Under the pieces are notes generated by a model. It worked only from the letters and a program-made list of their open reading frames with translations. It did not search any database and was not told the origin of the DNA. A DNA stretch of 64,000 bases from NCBI RefSeq assembly GCF_014230085.1, contig NZ_JACHVB010000014.1, positions 303,297-367,296 on the forward strand, written 5' to 3'. The stretch is from Ruficoccus amylovorans. Its GTDB lineage: Bacteria; Verrucomicrobiota; Verrucomicrobiia; Opitutales; Cerasicoccaceae. The first letter of the stretch is position 1, and each line of letters begins with the position of its first letter. A program made the position numbers and the translations under genes. Shown here piece after piece: positions 32,441 to 40,675 of this stretch.

Positions 32441-32660
32441 CTGCTTGCTAATGGCCTTGGGCGTCAGGGGATCGCTTTGCTAAGTTGAGGAGAGGGAGAG
32501 ATATTCTTCAAGCGGACGGGCAGGGCATATGCCGGATTGTTGAAGTACCACCTGATAGGTGCGGACTGCTTCTTTCGAGGCGATTTATTCGTCGGTGATA
32601 TGTCACAGGCATTCATGAAAGCCAGCAACAGCCAGACCTTCGCTCGTACGGCGGACGGAA
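32441..32660 (-). pseudogene. Remnant of the aldolase-like gene 3' end
   Basis: On the minus strand this stretch is recognisably similar to the 3' end of the aldolase-like gene at 34643, including its downstream sequence (compare 32441-32525 with 34625-34700: CTTGCNAAT, GTCAGG, TTGCTNAGTTG, CTTCAAGCG). The coding frame is shifted and full of changes, so no protein is made. The preceding ~95 bp (32346-32440) hold no gene; the prophage boundary is probably here. Confidence 0.7.
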
Positions 32661-32697
32661 GAAAACCCATCTGGTTTCGCATTTCCCCGAGAGCTAT

Positions 32698-34527
32698 TCA
32701 TGCGTCTACCTCCGTTTCTGTCGTGTCAGTGAAGCATGCTTTTACAGCTACGAATGCTTCTTTGGGGCGGCGATATTCGTCGAGCGTTCCCTTATTGTTG
32801 AATGTGCGGGGTCGCATCAGCGACCTCCCGCCGCTGTATGTTCGCACGTCGCTGAAGTGCCAGAGCAGAATGCCGCTGTAGCGGGGAATGTCGAGGACTG
32901 CCTCAATGGCCGCTTTCAGATGACGGGCCTGATAAGACTCCGTGAAAAAATCCCCGTGGGCGTCACGCCACCCGTAGAGCCCTTCGGCTCCGATTTCGGA
33001 GATGACCACCGGTTTGTCGGTAAGACCGCGTTCGTCCACCGAGGCGACAATCTCCTCCAGTCGCGTGCGGATAAGGGCCAGCGGTTTGTCTGCCTGTTCA
33101 CAACCATACCAGCCCGGATAGGTGTTGACGCTGATGAAGTCCACCAGATCAAAGTACTGATCGGTGAATGCATACATCGATGCGAAGGTGATCAGTCGCT
33201 GCGGGTCTTCCGCGCGCAGAAGAGCCACGGTTTCCTCCATGACCGGACGCACGTAATCCGAGTCGGTGCCCGCTTCGTTCAGAAACCCCCAGCAGAATAC
33301 GCAGGGGTGGTTGTAGCTTTCTCGCACCATGGAGAGGAGAGCCTGACGATGGTCTTCGACGAATTTTGCGCTGGCAAAGGTTTTTTCCCGCTGGCCCCAG
33401 CCTAGATTTTCCTCCCAGACAAGTAGGCCGAGTTCGTCGCAGAGATCAAGGAAGCGCTGGTCCTGCGGGTAATGCGAACCGCGGACGCAATTGCATCCCA
33501 TCGCCTTCATCCACTGTATATCCGAGAACATTTGGGAGGGCGGGGTGCACGGGCCGTAGTTGGGGTGCCATTCGTGGCGGTTGACCCCCTTAAGAACCAG
33601 TGGCTCGTCGTTAAGCCACAGTCTGCCATCCCGTGCCTGGATTCGCCTTAGGCCAAAGCGGACGAGTCGACTGTCCTGCTCTTTGCCGTCCTTGTCTTGC
33701 AGAAGGATTTTTAACTGGTGCAACTCTGGCGCTTGCGGGGACCACAGGCGTGGCGAGGGAACGCGCAGATCGAACCGGAAAGAGCTATCTGAATCGGTGC
33801 GCGCGCGCAGGGATGTAAGAAACTGGCGTTCGTGTCTATCAACGATCACCATGAGATCAAACTGCTTTCCACACGGTTCGCCACCGACTAAAATGTCGAC
33901 CGTGATAGCACCTGAGCGGTAGTTCTCACCAGGTGTCACTCGGATATCTTCCAGCCACGGCCCTTCGGGCGGACGGATGCGGAGTTTTACCTCACGCAGA
34001 ATGCCGCCGTACTGATAGAAATCGAAGTACGGCTCGTGCATGGGGGTGATCTCGAAGTTGAATCGGTTGTCAACCAGAACCAGCAGTTCGCGTAAGGAGT
34101 GGGGCGACGGCGGAATGCTGACCCGCATAGGTTCGTACCCGCAGGCGTTTTCCCGCAGGAGTTGCCCGTCCACATACACACGGCTCCACAACGACAGCGC
34201 TCCGAACCACAACTGGGCCGCGCAACCAGGCGGAATTTCCAGCGAGCACCGGTAGCAGGCTAGCCCCCTTCGACCGGGCAGTGTCACCGACGCGTCGAAG
34301 GCCGAGGGCACGAGCACCTTTTCCCACGCGTTCTGCGGAAGTTCCGGCAATACATCGGTGGCGGTCTCACCAAGGAATATAAACTCCCAAAGGCCGTTTA
34401 GTGAGTATTCTGCATTTGTGGTCGTGTAGCAGGATGTGCTCGTGGGTAATGATGCAGGTATAAAATCAGGTCGATTCGTGGCCGGTTCTTTCATGGATGG
34501 TCGATACGGGCGAGAGTTGCGGGACAT
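32698..34527 (-). CDS. GH2 family glycoside hydrolase
   Basis: 609 residues. Jelly-roll sugar-binding domain (~45-190, including LNGLWEFIFLGE), an immunoglobulin-like domain, then a TIM barrel from ~300 (NDEPLVLKGVNRHEWHP). Acid/base E418 lies in GFLNEAGTDS and nucleophile E511 in VVISEIGAEG. No signal peptide, so it is probably cytoplasmic. GH2 includes beta-galactosidases, glucuronidases and mannosidases; the substrate is not fixed by sequence. It closes the minus-strand sugar operon. Confidence 0.85.
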   Translation of the reverse strand: MSRNSRPYRPSMKEPATNRPDFIPASLPTSTSCYTTTNAEYSLNGLWEFIFLGETATDVLPELPQNAWEKVLVPSAFDASVTLPGRRGLACYRCSLEIPPGCAAQLWFGALSLWSRVYVDGQLLRENACGYEPMRVSIPPSPHSLRELLVLVDNRFNFEITPMHEPYFDFYQYGGILREVKLRIRPPEGPWLEDIRVTPGENYRSGAITVDILVGGEPCGKQFDLMVIVDRHERQFLTSLRARTDSDSSFRFDLRVPSPRLWSPQAPELHQLKILLQDKDGKEQDSRLVRFGLRRIQARDGRLWLNDEPLVLKGVNRHEWHPNYGPCTPPSQMFSDIQWMKAMGCNCVRGSHYPQDQRFLDLCDELGLLVWEENLGWGQREKTFASAKFVEDHRQALLSMVRESYNHPCVFCWGFLNEAGTDSDYVRPVMEETVALLRAEDPQRLITFASMYAFTDQYFDLVDFISVNTYPGWYGCEQADKPLALIRTRLEEIVASVDERGLTDKPVVISEIGAEGLYGWRDAHGDFFTESYQARHLKAAIEAVLDIPRYSGILLWHFSDVRTYSGGRSLMRPRTFNNKGTLDEYRRPKEAFVAVKACFTDTTETEVDA

Positions 34528-34642
34528 TGTTTTCAGCGCATAATATACTCATCTCGCTGAAGGTGAAGTACGAAGCATGGCGATGGTGATTTTTAATATC
34601 TAAGCTTAGGGGCAGAGTATTTCTTGCGAATACCTCTGGAGG

Positions 34643-35698
34643 TCAGGAGTAGCATTGCTGAGTTGGGGAAAGGTTGAGGTCTTCTTCAAGCGAACGGACA
34701 GCGGGTATGCCGGATTGTTGAAGCACCCCGTGGTAGGCTCGGACGGCCTCGACCGGGGAGATTTCGCCATCGGTGATGCAGCGCAGGAACTCGATGAAGG
34801 CCAGTGGATGTTCTGACAGGTTAATCTTGCGTCCGAACAGGGCGACTTTCGCGCCATATTTTTGGGCGTCATGAATAAGCTGAAAGGCGTCGAGGGTTGT
34901 CCCGGCGCTGCCACCGAGAATGCCGACTACGAGTGTGGAGTCGTAGGACACGAGTTCCTCCAGTGGTCCTGGGCCGTTGTAGGGAATTTTCAGAAAGAGC
35001 GGACGCCCGGCGCGGGTCACGCCGGCCAGACAGCGGATAATTGAATCGTTGAGAAAGCCGCCGACCTTGGCGGGCTCGATGCCGGGATCGACGTTGGGAT
35101 TGAAGACTTCGAGGAAATAGCGGAAGCGTTTCTTTTCGGCCTCCAGCCGGAAGTCATGAAATTCTTCGAGCGCGCGGTAATCCCATTCCAAGTCGTTGGT
35201 AAAGGTGATTGAGTAAAGCCCCAGATCGGCTCCTGTGAACGGCTTGTGGGGATTCGTTTCGAGCTTGCCGTACTTGATGTGCTCAAGGGTCGCCGTGCGA
35301 AAGTGACGTGAGGGGAAACGGGCGTATTTGCCACCACGTACCGCCCATACGTCGGTCGTGTCATTGGCACGGGCTGCCGGAGTGATCGGTGAGTTGCGGA
35401 AAAGCTTTTCCTCGATAGCCAACTGCTCGACGTTGGAAGCTGACAGCAGCATGATATCAATCAGCCCCTGCTGAACAACCGCGCGGATCTGTTCGCGGTA
35501 GTCCGTGAGGGTTTTGTAGCAGCCGTCAATCGCGTTATAGCCGTGGGGACAGGTCCCGGCGCGATTGGGGCCCGGAGCGGTGATGCCGAAGGCCATGTCG
35601 GCGTCCTTGGCGTCGGCGAGGATGAAGTCCCGGCGCGTGGCTTTGCCCGCGAGGATGCGCGCAAGTTTCTGGTCGAGTGTTTTGGAAAAGTTGATCAT
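34643..35698 (-). CDS. Aldolase-like TIM-barrel protein
   Basis: 351 residues. The C-terminal part reads FLEVFNPNVDPG, LFLKIPYNGPGPLEELVSYDS, VVGILGGSAGTTLDAFQLIHDA and KVALFGRKI. This resembles the DhnA/LacD-type class I aldolases, with a Lys in FLKIP as candidate Schiff-base residue. Its 3' end is duplicated and decayed at 32441-32660. It may be the lyase of the pathway or a partner of the class II aldolase gene beside it; reaction unproven. Confidence 0.65.
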   Translation of the reverse strand: MINFSKTLDQKLARILAGKATRRDFILADAKDADMAFGITAPGPNRAGTCPHGYNAIDGCYKTLTDYREQIRAVVQQGLIDIMLLSASNVEQLAIEEKLFRNSPITPAARANDTTDVWAVRGGKYARFPSRHFRTATLEHIKYGKLETNPHKPFTGADLGLYSITFTNDLEWDYRALEEFHDFRLEAEKKRFRYFLEVFNPNVDPGIEPAKVGGFLNDSIIRCLAGVTRAGRPLFLKIPYNGPGPLEELVSYDSTLVVGILGGSAGTTLDAFQLIHDAQKYGAKVALFGRKINLSEHPLAFIEFLRCITDGEISPVEAVRAYHGVLQQSGIPAVRSLEEDLNLSPTQQCYS

Positions 35699-35729
35699 GG
35701 TTCCGGTAAATGCGTGGGAGCGAAGCCGC

Positions 35730-36725
35730 TCAGGGCATCAGTACATTGAACATGCGGGTGCAGGTTTCCCGGACGGCGGCGCGGCGGACTCGGTGGACAA
35801 AGCTGCCGCAGGAGGTGTGAATGTTCCCCGTGCCCATCGATGCGCAGGCTTCCTGCAGGCTGAGGCTGGACTGCCAGGCCATGGCGGTGTAGAAGTTGAC
35901 CTTGCAGATACCGTCTTGCGCTACAGTGGACAGCCTGTCGCCCAGGCTGCTGGTGCCATGTAGCGCCAAGATGGGACCGACTTTTTCTGCGAGCGTCCGC
36001 GCTAGTTCGCGCCGGTAGTAAATGTGCTCGCCGGGCTGGCCCCGGTGCTCGGTGCCCAGGCTGGGAACAATCAGGTCAACGCCGGTTTCGGCGACGAAGA
36101 CGGCGGCGGTTTCCGGGTCGGTGAGAAAGGGCGGCGTGTCCTTTGGCTTGGCGGACAGGTCGGCTTGCGAAAGGATTTTGTCCGGGCAGCCTTCGACCAC
36201 GACCGCGCCGCCGTGGCGCCGCACGTAGTCGCGGGTCAGCGCGATGTTTTCTTTCAGTTCACAACCGCTGGCGTCGAACATGATGATGCCCGTGCGCTCA
36301 ATGAATTCGGCGTGCTCCATCAGTTCAATATCGGCCTCAAGGGAAGCCCAGCCGTGGTCGAGAAACGGAATGGCCTGCACTGCCGGGAAAGTGCTGGGGC
36401 GGGCGTAGGCGGCGATCCAGTCGAGCCATATCAATGCCCGCTCTACGACCGAGTAGGAAGGGATCGCCTCACAGAAGCCTGACCTTGTGAGTACCGATTT
36501 CAGGTCGAGGCGACGTAACTGGGGATGGTCCGGGTAGGAGGCGGTGATGCCGAGGCCGACGCTGATGCGCGGCAAGTCGTGCTGCTCGGCGAACGCCTGC
36601 GCGGCGCTCAGGACACCTTCCATTTCGTCAGGGGTTTCCGCGTTCGGGCAAAAAACGGGTGCTCCGGTAGCCCGGGCTTCCTGCAGGCATGCGAGCACGG
36701 CTTGGCGTTCGTGGATGATTTTCAT
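35730..36725 (-). CDS. Class II aldolase-like protein
   Basis: 331 residues. Metal-binding H124 in AIPFLDHGWASLE, SLGTEHRG in the middle, LALHGTSSLGD (phosphate-binding) and GICKVNFYTAM at the end. These match class II fructose/tagatose-bisphosphate aldolases in order and spacing. It would split a ketose phosphate made by the kinase next to it. Its start region overlaps the kinase stop by 4 nt. Confidence 0.8.
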   Translation of the reverse strand: MKIIHERQAVLACLQEARATGAPVFCPNAETPDEMEGVLSAAQAFAEQHDLPRISVGLGITASYPDHPQLRRLDLKSVLTRSGFCEAIPSYSVVERALIWLDWIAAYARPSTFPAVQAIPFLDHGWASLEADIELMEHAEFIERTGIIMFDASGCELKENIALTRDYVRRHGGAVVVEGCPDKILSQADLSAKPKDTPPFLTDPETAAVFVAETGVDLIVPSLGTEHRGQPGEHIYYRRELARTLAEKVGPILALHGTSSLGDRLSTVAQDGICKVNFYTAMAWQSSLSLQEACASMGTGNIHTSCGSFVHRVRRAAVRETCTRMFNVLMP

Positions 36726-37705
36726 ACGCTTTCGGGATGGCGAGGACCGCGTTGGATCAATTGCCTGACCGCCTGACGTGTAGGCTCACTCAGGATGGAG
36801 GCATCGAAGCGGGCGAGCGCTTCTCGGTCGGGTAGGCGCGTGCGTCCGCCCAGAGCGGTGGCGACTTGGGCGGCAATCCAAGCGCCGTATTCCATGCGCA
36901 TCGCCAAATCCCAGCCTTCGAGCAGGCCCACGGCGTAACCGCCGTGGTAGGCATCCCCGCAGCCGGTGGTATCGACGGCCTTTATACGGAAGGCAGGCTG
37001 ATGGAGAACGTCGCCGCCGTTCCAGGCCCAGCTTCCCCGCAGGCCGTCGGTGATGAGCAGATTGCCTCCCGACCATTCGGCCAGGTGTGCCAGCGCAGCC
37101 TCGGGGGTAGCGGCGTCAGTGATTCCCCGGGCCGCCTCCCAGGGCATGATGATGTCGGACCCCAGCTTCAGGCAGCGGATCATCGCGTCCCGGTCGCCGT
37201 GTTCGAGGTCGAGCACGGTCCGAACCGGGCTGTCCTGGACGGCCTCAAGGATGCTTTCCATTGCCGCTAGTTCGAAGCTGTCGATGATGAGCAGGCGGGC
37301 CCGGCGTAACACCGTGAACGGGATGTCTCCCTTTTGCAGCGTTCTGTATTTACTCAGGTTGTAATAAACCGTCCGCTCGGCGGTGTTTGGGTTGATCTCG
37401 CACAGCGCGAGTGCGGGGGCGGCGTCCGGGTGGCAATTAAAGAGGTCTCCGTCCACGCCGCGACTCCGGAACTCCTCAATCGCGATGGCCGAGAGGGTGT
37501 TGTTTCCGAGATTGGCCAGAAAACCGGAGTGGTAGCCGAGGCGTCCGAGTTGGCTGGTGGTGCTGCCAGCGGGGGCTCCGCCTTGCAGCACCATGTCCGC
37601 CACCTCGTTCTTACCGCCGACCGTCACGTGCCCAGGCGTACGCCAAAGGACATCGACGGCGACCAGACCGACTCCGATTACGTCGAAAGCGGTGCTTTGT
37701 TCCAT
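36722..37705 (-). CDS. PfkB-family sugar kinase
   Basis: 327 residues. PfkB features: GGAPAGSTTSQLGRLGYHSGFLANLG near the start, IMPWEAARGI, ITDGLRGSWAW and the catalytic TTGCGDAYHGGYAVG with D251. PfkB kinases phosphorylate ribose-, fructose- or other sugars. With an isomerase before and an aldolase after, it fits the middle step of an isomerise-phosphorylate-cleave pathway. L-fucose pathways normally use an FGGY kinase, so the sugar may differ. Confidence 0.85.
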   Translation of the reverse strand: MEQSTAFDVIGVGLVAVDVLWRTPGHVTVGGKNEVADMVLQGGAPAGSTTSQLGRLGYHSGFLANLGNNTLSAIAIEEFRSRGVDGDLFNCHPDAAPALALCEINPNTAERTVYYNLSKYRTLQKGDIPFTVLRRARLLIIDSFELAAMESILEAVQDSPVRTVLDLEHGDRDAMIRCLKLGSDIIMPWEAARGITDAATPEAALAHLAEWSGGNLLITDGLRGSWAWNGGDVLHQPAFRIKAVDTTGCGDAYHGGYAVGLLEGWDLAMRMEYGAWIAAQVATALGGRTRLPDREALARFDASILSEPTRQAVRQLIQRGPRHPESV

Positions 37706-37724
37706 GGGGTTTCTATGTTTGGAT

Positions 37725-39239
37725 TCAGGCGCTTAAACCGCAGGAGTTACCTGCGTTGGTGACCGGCTGATCCTTGACGCTGAGCCAGTGGTTCAGCATG
37801 GACAGGTCCCGGGCGAAGTGGCCGCGCCCCATCACCCAGTGGTGGTCAAAACCGTGGTCGAGGATCGTTCCCATCAATTGCTCAGCCGTGTGCGGGCCGA
37901 CGGGCTCGACATCGGCATAGGCTCCGCGAAAGGCCATGGGTGAGTCGATCACGTTGCCTTCGAAGGTGAACGCACGGCTGCTGTCAGGGGAAAGGTAGCG
38001 GGTGACGGTGACGGGGCCGACTTCCAGCAGCGACTCGATCAGTAGACCCCAGGCGGTTTCCTCGTCAGCGTTTTCCAAAATGGAATGGCGGCGACACTCG
38101 TATTGCGTACCCGTGCGCAGGAGTCGCGTAGCGGAGCCCCCGCAGTGCCAGAAGCCAAGTACGTTGCGTTGCGGGTCCAGTAGCGAGATATCCGTCAAGG
38201 TCGGTATGGACGCGCCCTCGCGCACCAGATGCATCGCACACATGGAGACGAGGCCGTTCATGTCGCTCTCGTCGGCGGCGGGCAGGCCGTAGTCGTTGAG
38301 CATCGCGAGGGCACCATCGGCGGCGCACTTGTACAGGTCGAACAGCTCGGGCCAGCACTTCAGGGCGCAGCCGATGTGCCCGCCTTCGGCGGCGATCTGA
38401 AGCGTGCCCAGCGCGAGACGGATCGTCTTGTAAGCCTGTTCGGCGGGCACGTTGTCGTAACCGCATTGGGGAGACTGCGTCAGCGCCAGGCGAACGCGCT
38501 CGACATCTTTATCGGAGAAGCGATCACCCCGGTCGAAGGCGTATTCGAGCCCGATACGGTCGAAGCGGAAGCCGAAGCGATCCATGACCGCGAGTTCGTC
38601 GCACTCGGCATCGTAAAAGCCCGGAACGCGCCCGGAGCCCACGATGAGTCCCTTGCCGTTACGAAAGCGTTGGTAAGCGCGGACGCTGCGGGCGAAGCGC
38701 CCGATCAGTCCATCCTTGCCGTCGGCCGCGAGGTCCTTGAACATCCAAGTATAGCGCACACCGAGGCGCTTAAAGGCGTTGAGCACGAAGTTCTGGCAGC
38801 ACAGGCTGTTGGCGGTCAGCCGTCCGCCTTTGACTTCGGGGTAGCCCCAACTGAACAGCGGCATGCGATGGTCGCGCAGCCAGCGGCCCATTTGCGAACC
38901 GATTTCGCCCGCCGTGTAGGATCCATGAAAAAGGATGACGCCTTCGATTCCTTCGGCCTTGAATTTGTCGAGCGCCTTGAGCAGTTCCTCGGGCGATTCG
39001 AAAGGTTCCTCCGCCGCGCAAAGTTTAAACGATTCGGCAGGAAGGGCCTCGCGCACCTGCTCGCAGGCCATCCGGTAGAGACGGGAAGCCTCGGCCCAGA
39101 CAAAGTGCATTTTCAGCCCGACGCCGACCATGCCGATTTTGGTCGGGGCCGCTTTGGGCATGCGGGGAACGAGGTCACGGATTACCGGGCAGGCGACGCC
39201 TTGGGCGGGGAATTCAGGGTTGTTTTTCATCGTATTCAA
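37725..39239 (-). CDS. L-fucose/L-arabinose isomerase-family protein
   Basis: 504 residues. Features of the fucose/arabinose isomerase fold: GMVGVGLKMHFVW, ILFHGSYTAGE, WGYPEVKGGRLTANSLC, FDRIGLEYA and late GFDHHWVMGRGHFA. Such enzymes turn an aldose into its ketose with a divalent metal. It is the first gene of the minus-strand operon and divergent from the AraC-type regulator. Confidence 0.75.
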   Translation of the reverse strand: MNTMKNNPEFPAQGVACPVIRDLVPRMPKAAPTKIGMVGVGLKMHFVWAEASRLYRMACEQVREALPAESFKLCAAEEPFESPEELLKALDKFKAEGIEGVILFHGSYTAGEIGSQMGRWLRDHRMPLFSWGYPEVKGGRLTANSLCCQNFVLNAFKRLGVRYTWMFKDLAADGKDGLIGRFARSVRAYQRFRNGKGLIVGSGRVPGFYDAECDELAVMDRFGFRFDRIGLEYAFDRGDRFSDKDVERVRLALTQSPQCGYDNVPAEQAYKTIRLALGTLQIAAEGGHIGCALKCWPELFDLYKCAADGALAMLNDYGLPAADESDMNGLVSMCAMHLVREGASIPTLTDISLLDPQRNVLGFWHCGGSATRLLRTGTQYECRRHSILENADEETAWGLLIESLLEVGPVTVTRYLSPDSSRAFTFEGNVIDSPMAFRGAYADVEPVGPHTAEQLMGTILDHGFDHHWVMGRGHFARDLSMLNHWLSVKDQPVTNAGNSCGLSA

Positions 39240-39245
39240 TTGGGT

Positions 39246-39276
39246 TGTTGTCCGCGGATAGTAACATCGGACAACA
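39246..39276. promoter_or_regulatory. Inverted repeat in the divergent control region
   Basis: TGTTGTCCG and its complement CGGACAACA (39246-39254, 39268-39276), 13 nt apart, lie 7 nt upstream of the isomerase start. This is a likely binding site of the divergent AraC-type regulator. The rest of the 152-bp gap is AT-rich without a clear promoter. Confidence 0.6.
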
Positions 39277-39391
39277 TTTCACCGCTACCTGCCGGTTGAC
39301 CAGTAATCCCAATATTTTGCTCAACTATCTAAAGATTGATGGATTTGTTGGTATAAATAAGGCAACATATCCTCCGGCCACTGATCTGAAC

Positions 39392-40255
39392 ATGAAAGCC
39401 GCCCTCGAAACAATCCATGAAACCCGACACGAAGCGTTTGCTTTTCGTGAATTCAACCAGGTGCGGTTTCAATCACCTTGGCACTATCACCCCGAGTTTG
39501 AGATCACCTTGATCGAGTCCAGCGAAGGGGAGTTGTTTGTCGGGGACCGCATCTGGCCTTTCTCGGCTGGAGAAGTCTATGCCTTCGGTTGCTCGCTTCC
39601 TCATTATTTCCACAACCCGGAGGGAAAACTGCGACAACGGGCCCGGGCGTTGGTCATCCAGTTTCTGCCGGATACCTTCGGCCCACAGTTCTTCGGTTTG
39701 GGCGAACTGGCCGCGATCCGCCGTTTCATCAACCGGGCACAAACGGGGTTCAAGCTGCACGAGCGCGCACGGGAAACCGCCGTTGCGCGCATCCGCCGGA
39801 TGCGGCAGCTGGACGGAGCCCGGCGCCTCTTCGCGCTGTTTCACCTGCTGGATGACATGAGCGTGGCTGACGAGGATTTGGAGGGATTGAGCAGCGAGGG
39901 CTTCATGCCGATTCTGGACGCCGAAGCGAGCCAACGCATGGCCCGGATTTATCGCTATGTCTTCCAGGAACTCGATTCGCGTGTCACCCTGGCGGGGGCT
40001 GCGTCAGCGGCGGGTATGGCCGAGTCGGCTTTTTGTCGTTATTTCAAGCGGATGACCGGCAAACGCTTCACGGACTTCATTAACGAACTGCGCGTCTCTC
40101 GCTCATGCCGTGAACTGATTGAGAGCACACAATCGGTCGCGGAGATCGCCTTTGCCTGTGGCTACGGGAGCCTCTCGAATTATAACCGTTGTTTCAGACT
40201 GATCATGAAAATGTCACCCCGTGAATACCGAAGCAGGCATTCGACCCTAGGATGA
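39392..40255 (+). CDS. AraC-family regulator of the sugar operon
   Basis: 287 residues from the ATG at 39392, which begins the conserved part; a longer frame to 39245 would cross the operator. An N-terminal cupin ligand domain (WHYHPEFEITLIE) is followed by a double helix-turn-helix at ~190-287, with TLAGAASAAGMAESAFCRYFKRMTGKRF and VAEIAFACGYGSLSNYNRCFR. Divergent from the isomerase operon, it is probably its sugar-responsive activator. Confidence 0.85.
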   Translation: MKAALETIHETRHEAFAFREFNQVRFQSPWHYHPEFEITLIESSEGELFVGDRIWPFSAGEVYAFGCSLPHYFHNPEGKLRQRARALVIQFLPDTFGPQFFGLGELAAIRRFINRAQTGFKLHERARETAVARIRRMRQLDGARRLFALFHLLDDMSVADEDLEGLSSEGFMPILDAEASQRMARIYRYVFQELDSRVTLAGAASAAGMAESAFCRYFKRMTGKRFTDFINELRVSRSCRELIESTQSVAEIAFACGYGSLSNYNRCFRLIMKMSPREYRSRHSTLG

Positions 40256-40675
40256 GTCCGCCGCAAACGCCGTGAGCTTCAAGGGCAGACCTCATCTGAA
40301 GAACGGGCATCTTTTGGACCCCGGCGGTGTTCCTTTCATGAGGTGGTCTCCTAGCCCAGCCTCCGTGAAAGAGACTTGCCGGAACTTCAAAACGGCTCAG
40401 CCTCATGAGACAGATTAAAGCGAAGTTGCCAGTAGGATGAGCGTGTCTCATTGGGAAAACTTTTAATTGGGCTTGACTACTTAAGCTTTAACCATGAAGA
40501 ATGCGTTTAACGTATATCGATTTTTAGCGTTTCATTGGAATTACATCTTATGCCCAACTTGTTGTGGGAGGGACGACGGATTATTCGGTTGCCTTTAGCC
40601 CAATTTCTCAGCGAAGGGCGGAGATGACAGATTTCGTCGTTCTAAGATTGTTCATGTGTTCAAACAGACATTGTC
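40256..40675. other. Non-coding gap before the glycan cluster
   Basis: 420 bp without a gene I trust. It contains CATGAGGTGGTCTC and a related CTCATGAGAC about 60 bp apart, and a shared motif at 40507-40520. No terminator or strong promoter is clear. Confidence 0.4.
40507..40520 (+). promoter_or_regulatory. Shared upstream motif, copy 1
   Basis: TTAACGTATATCGA, differing at one base from the copy at 44066-44079. Both stand upstream of glycan-cluster genes, so they may bind one regulator, possibly the LacI-type protein between them. Confidence 0.45.

Noticed and set aside
38229..39299. 356-codon plus-strand frame
   Set aside because: Antisense to the isomerase gene, which has clear family motifs.
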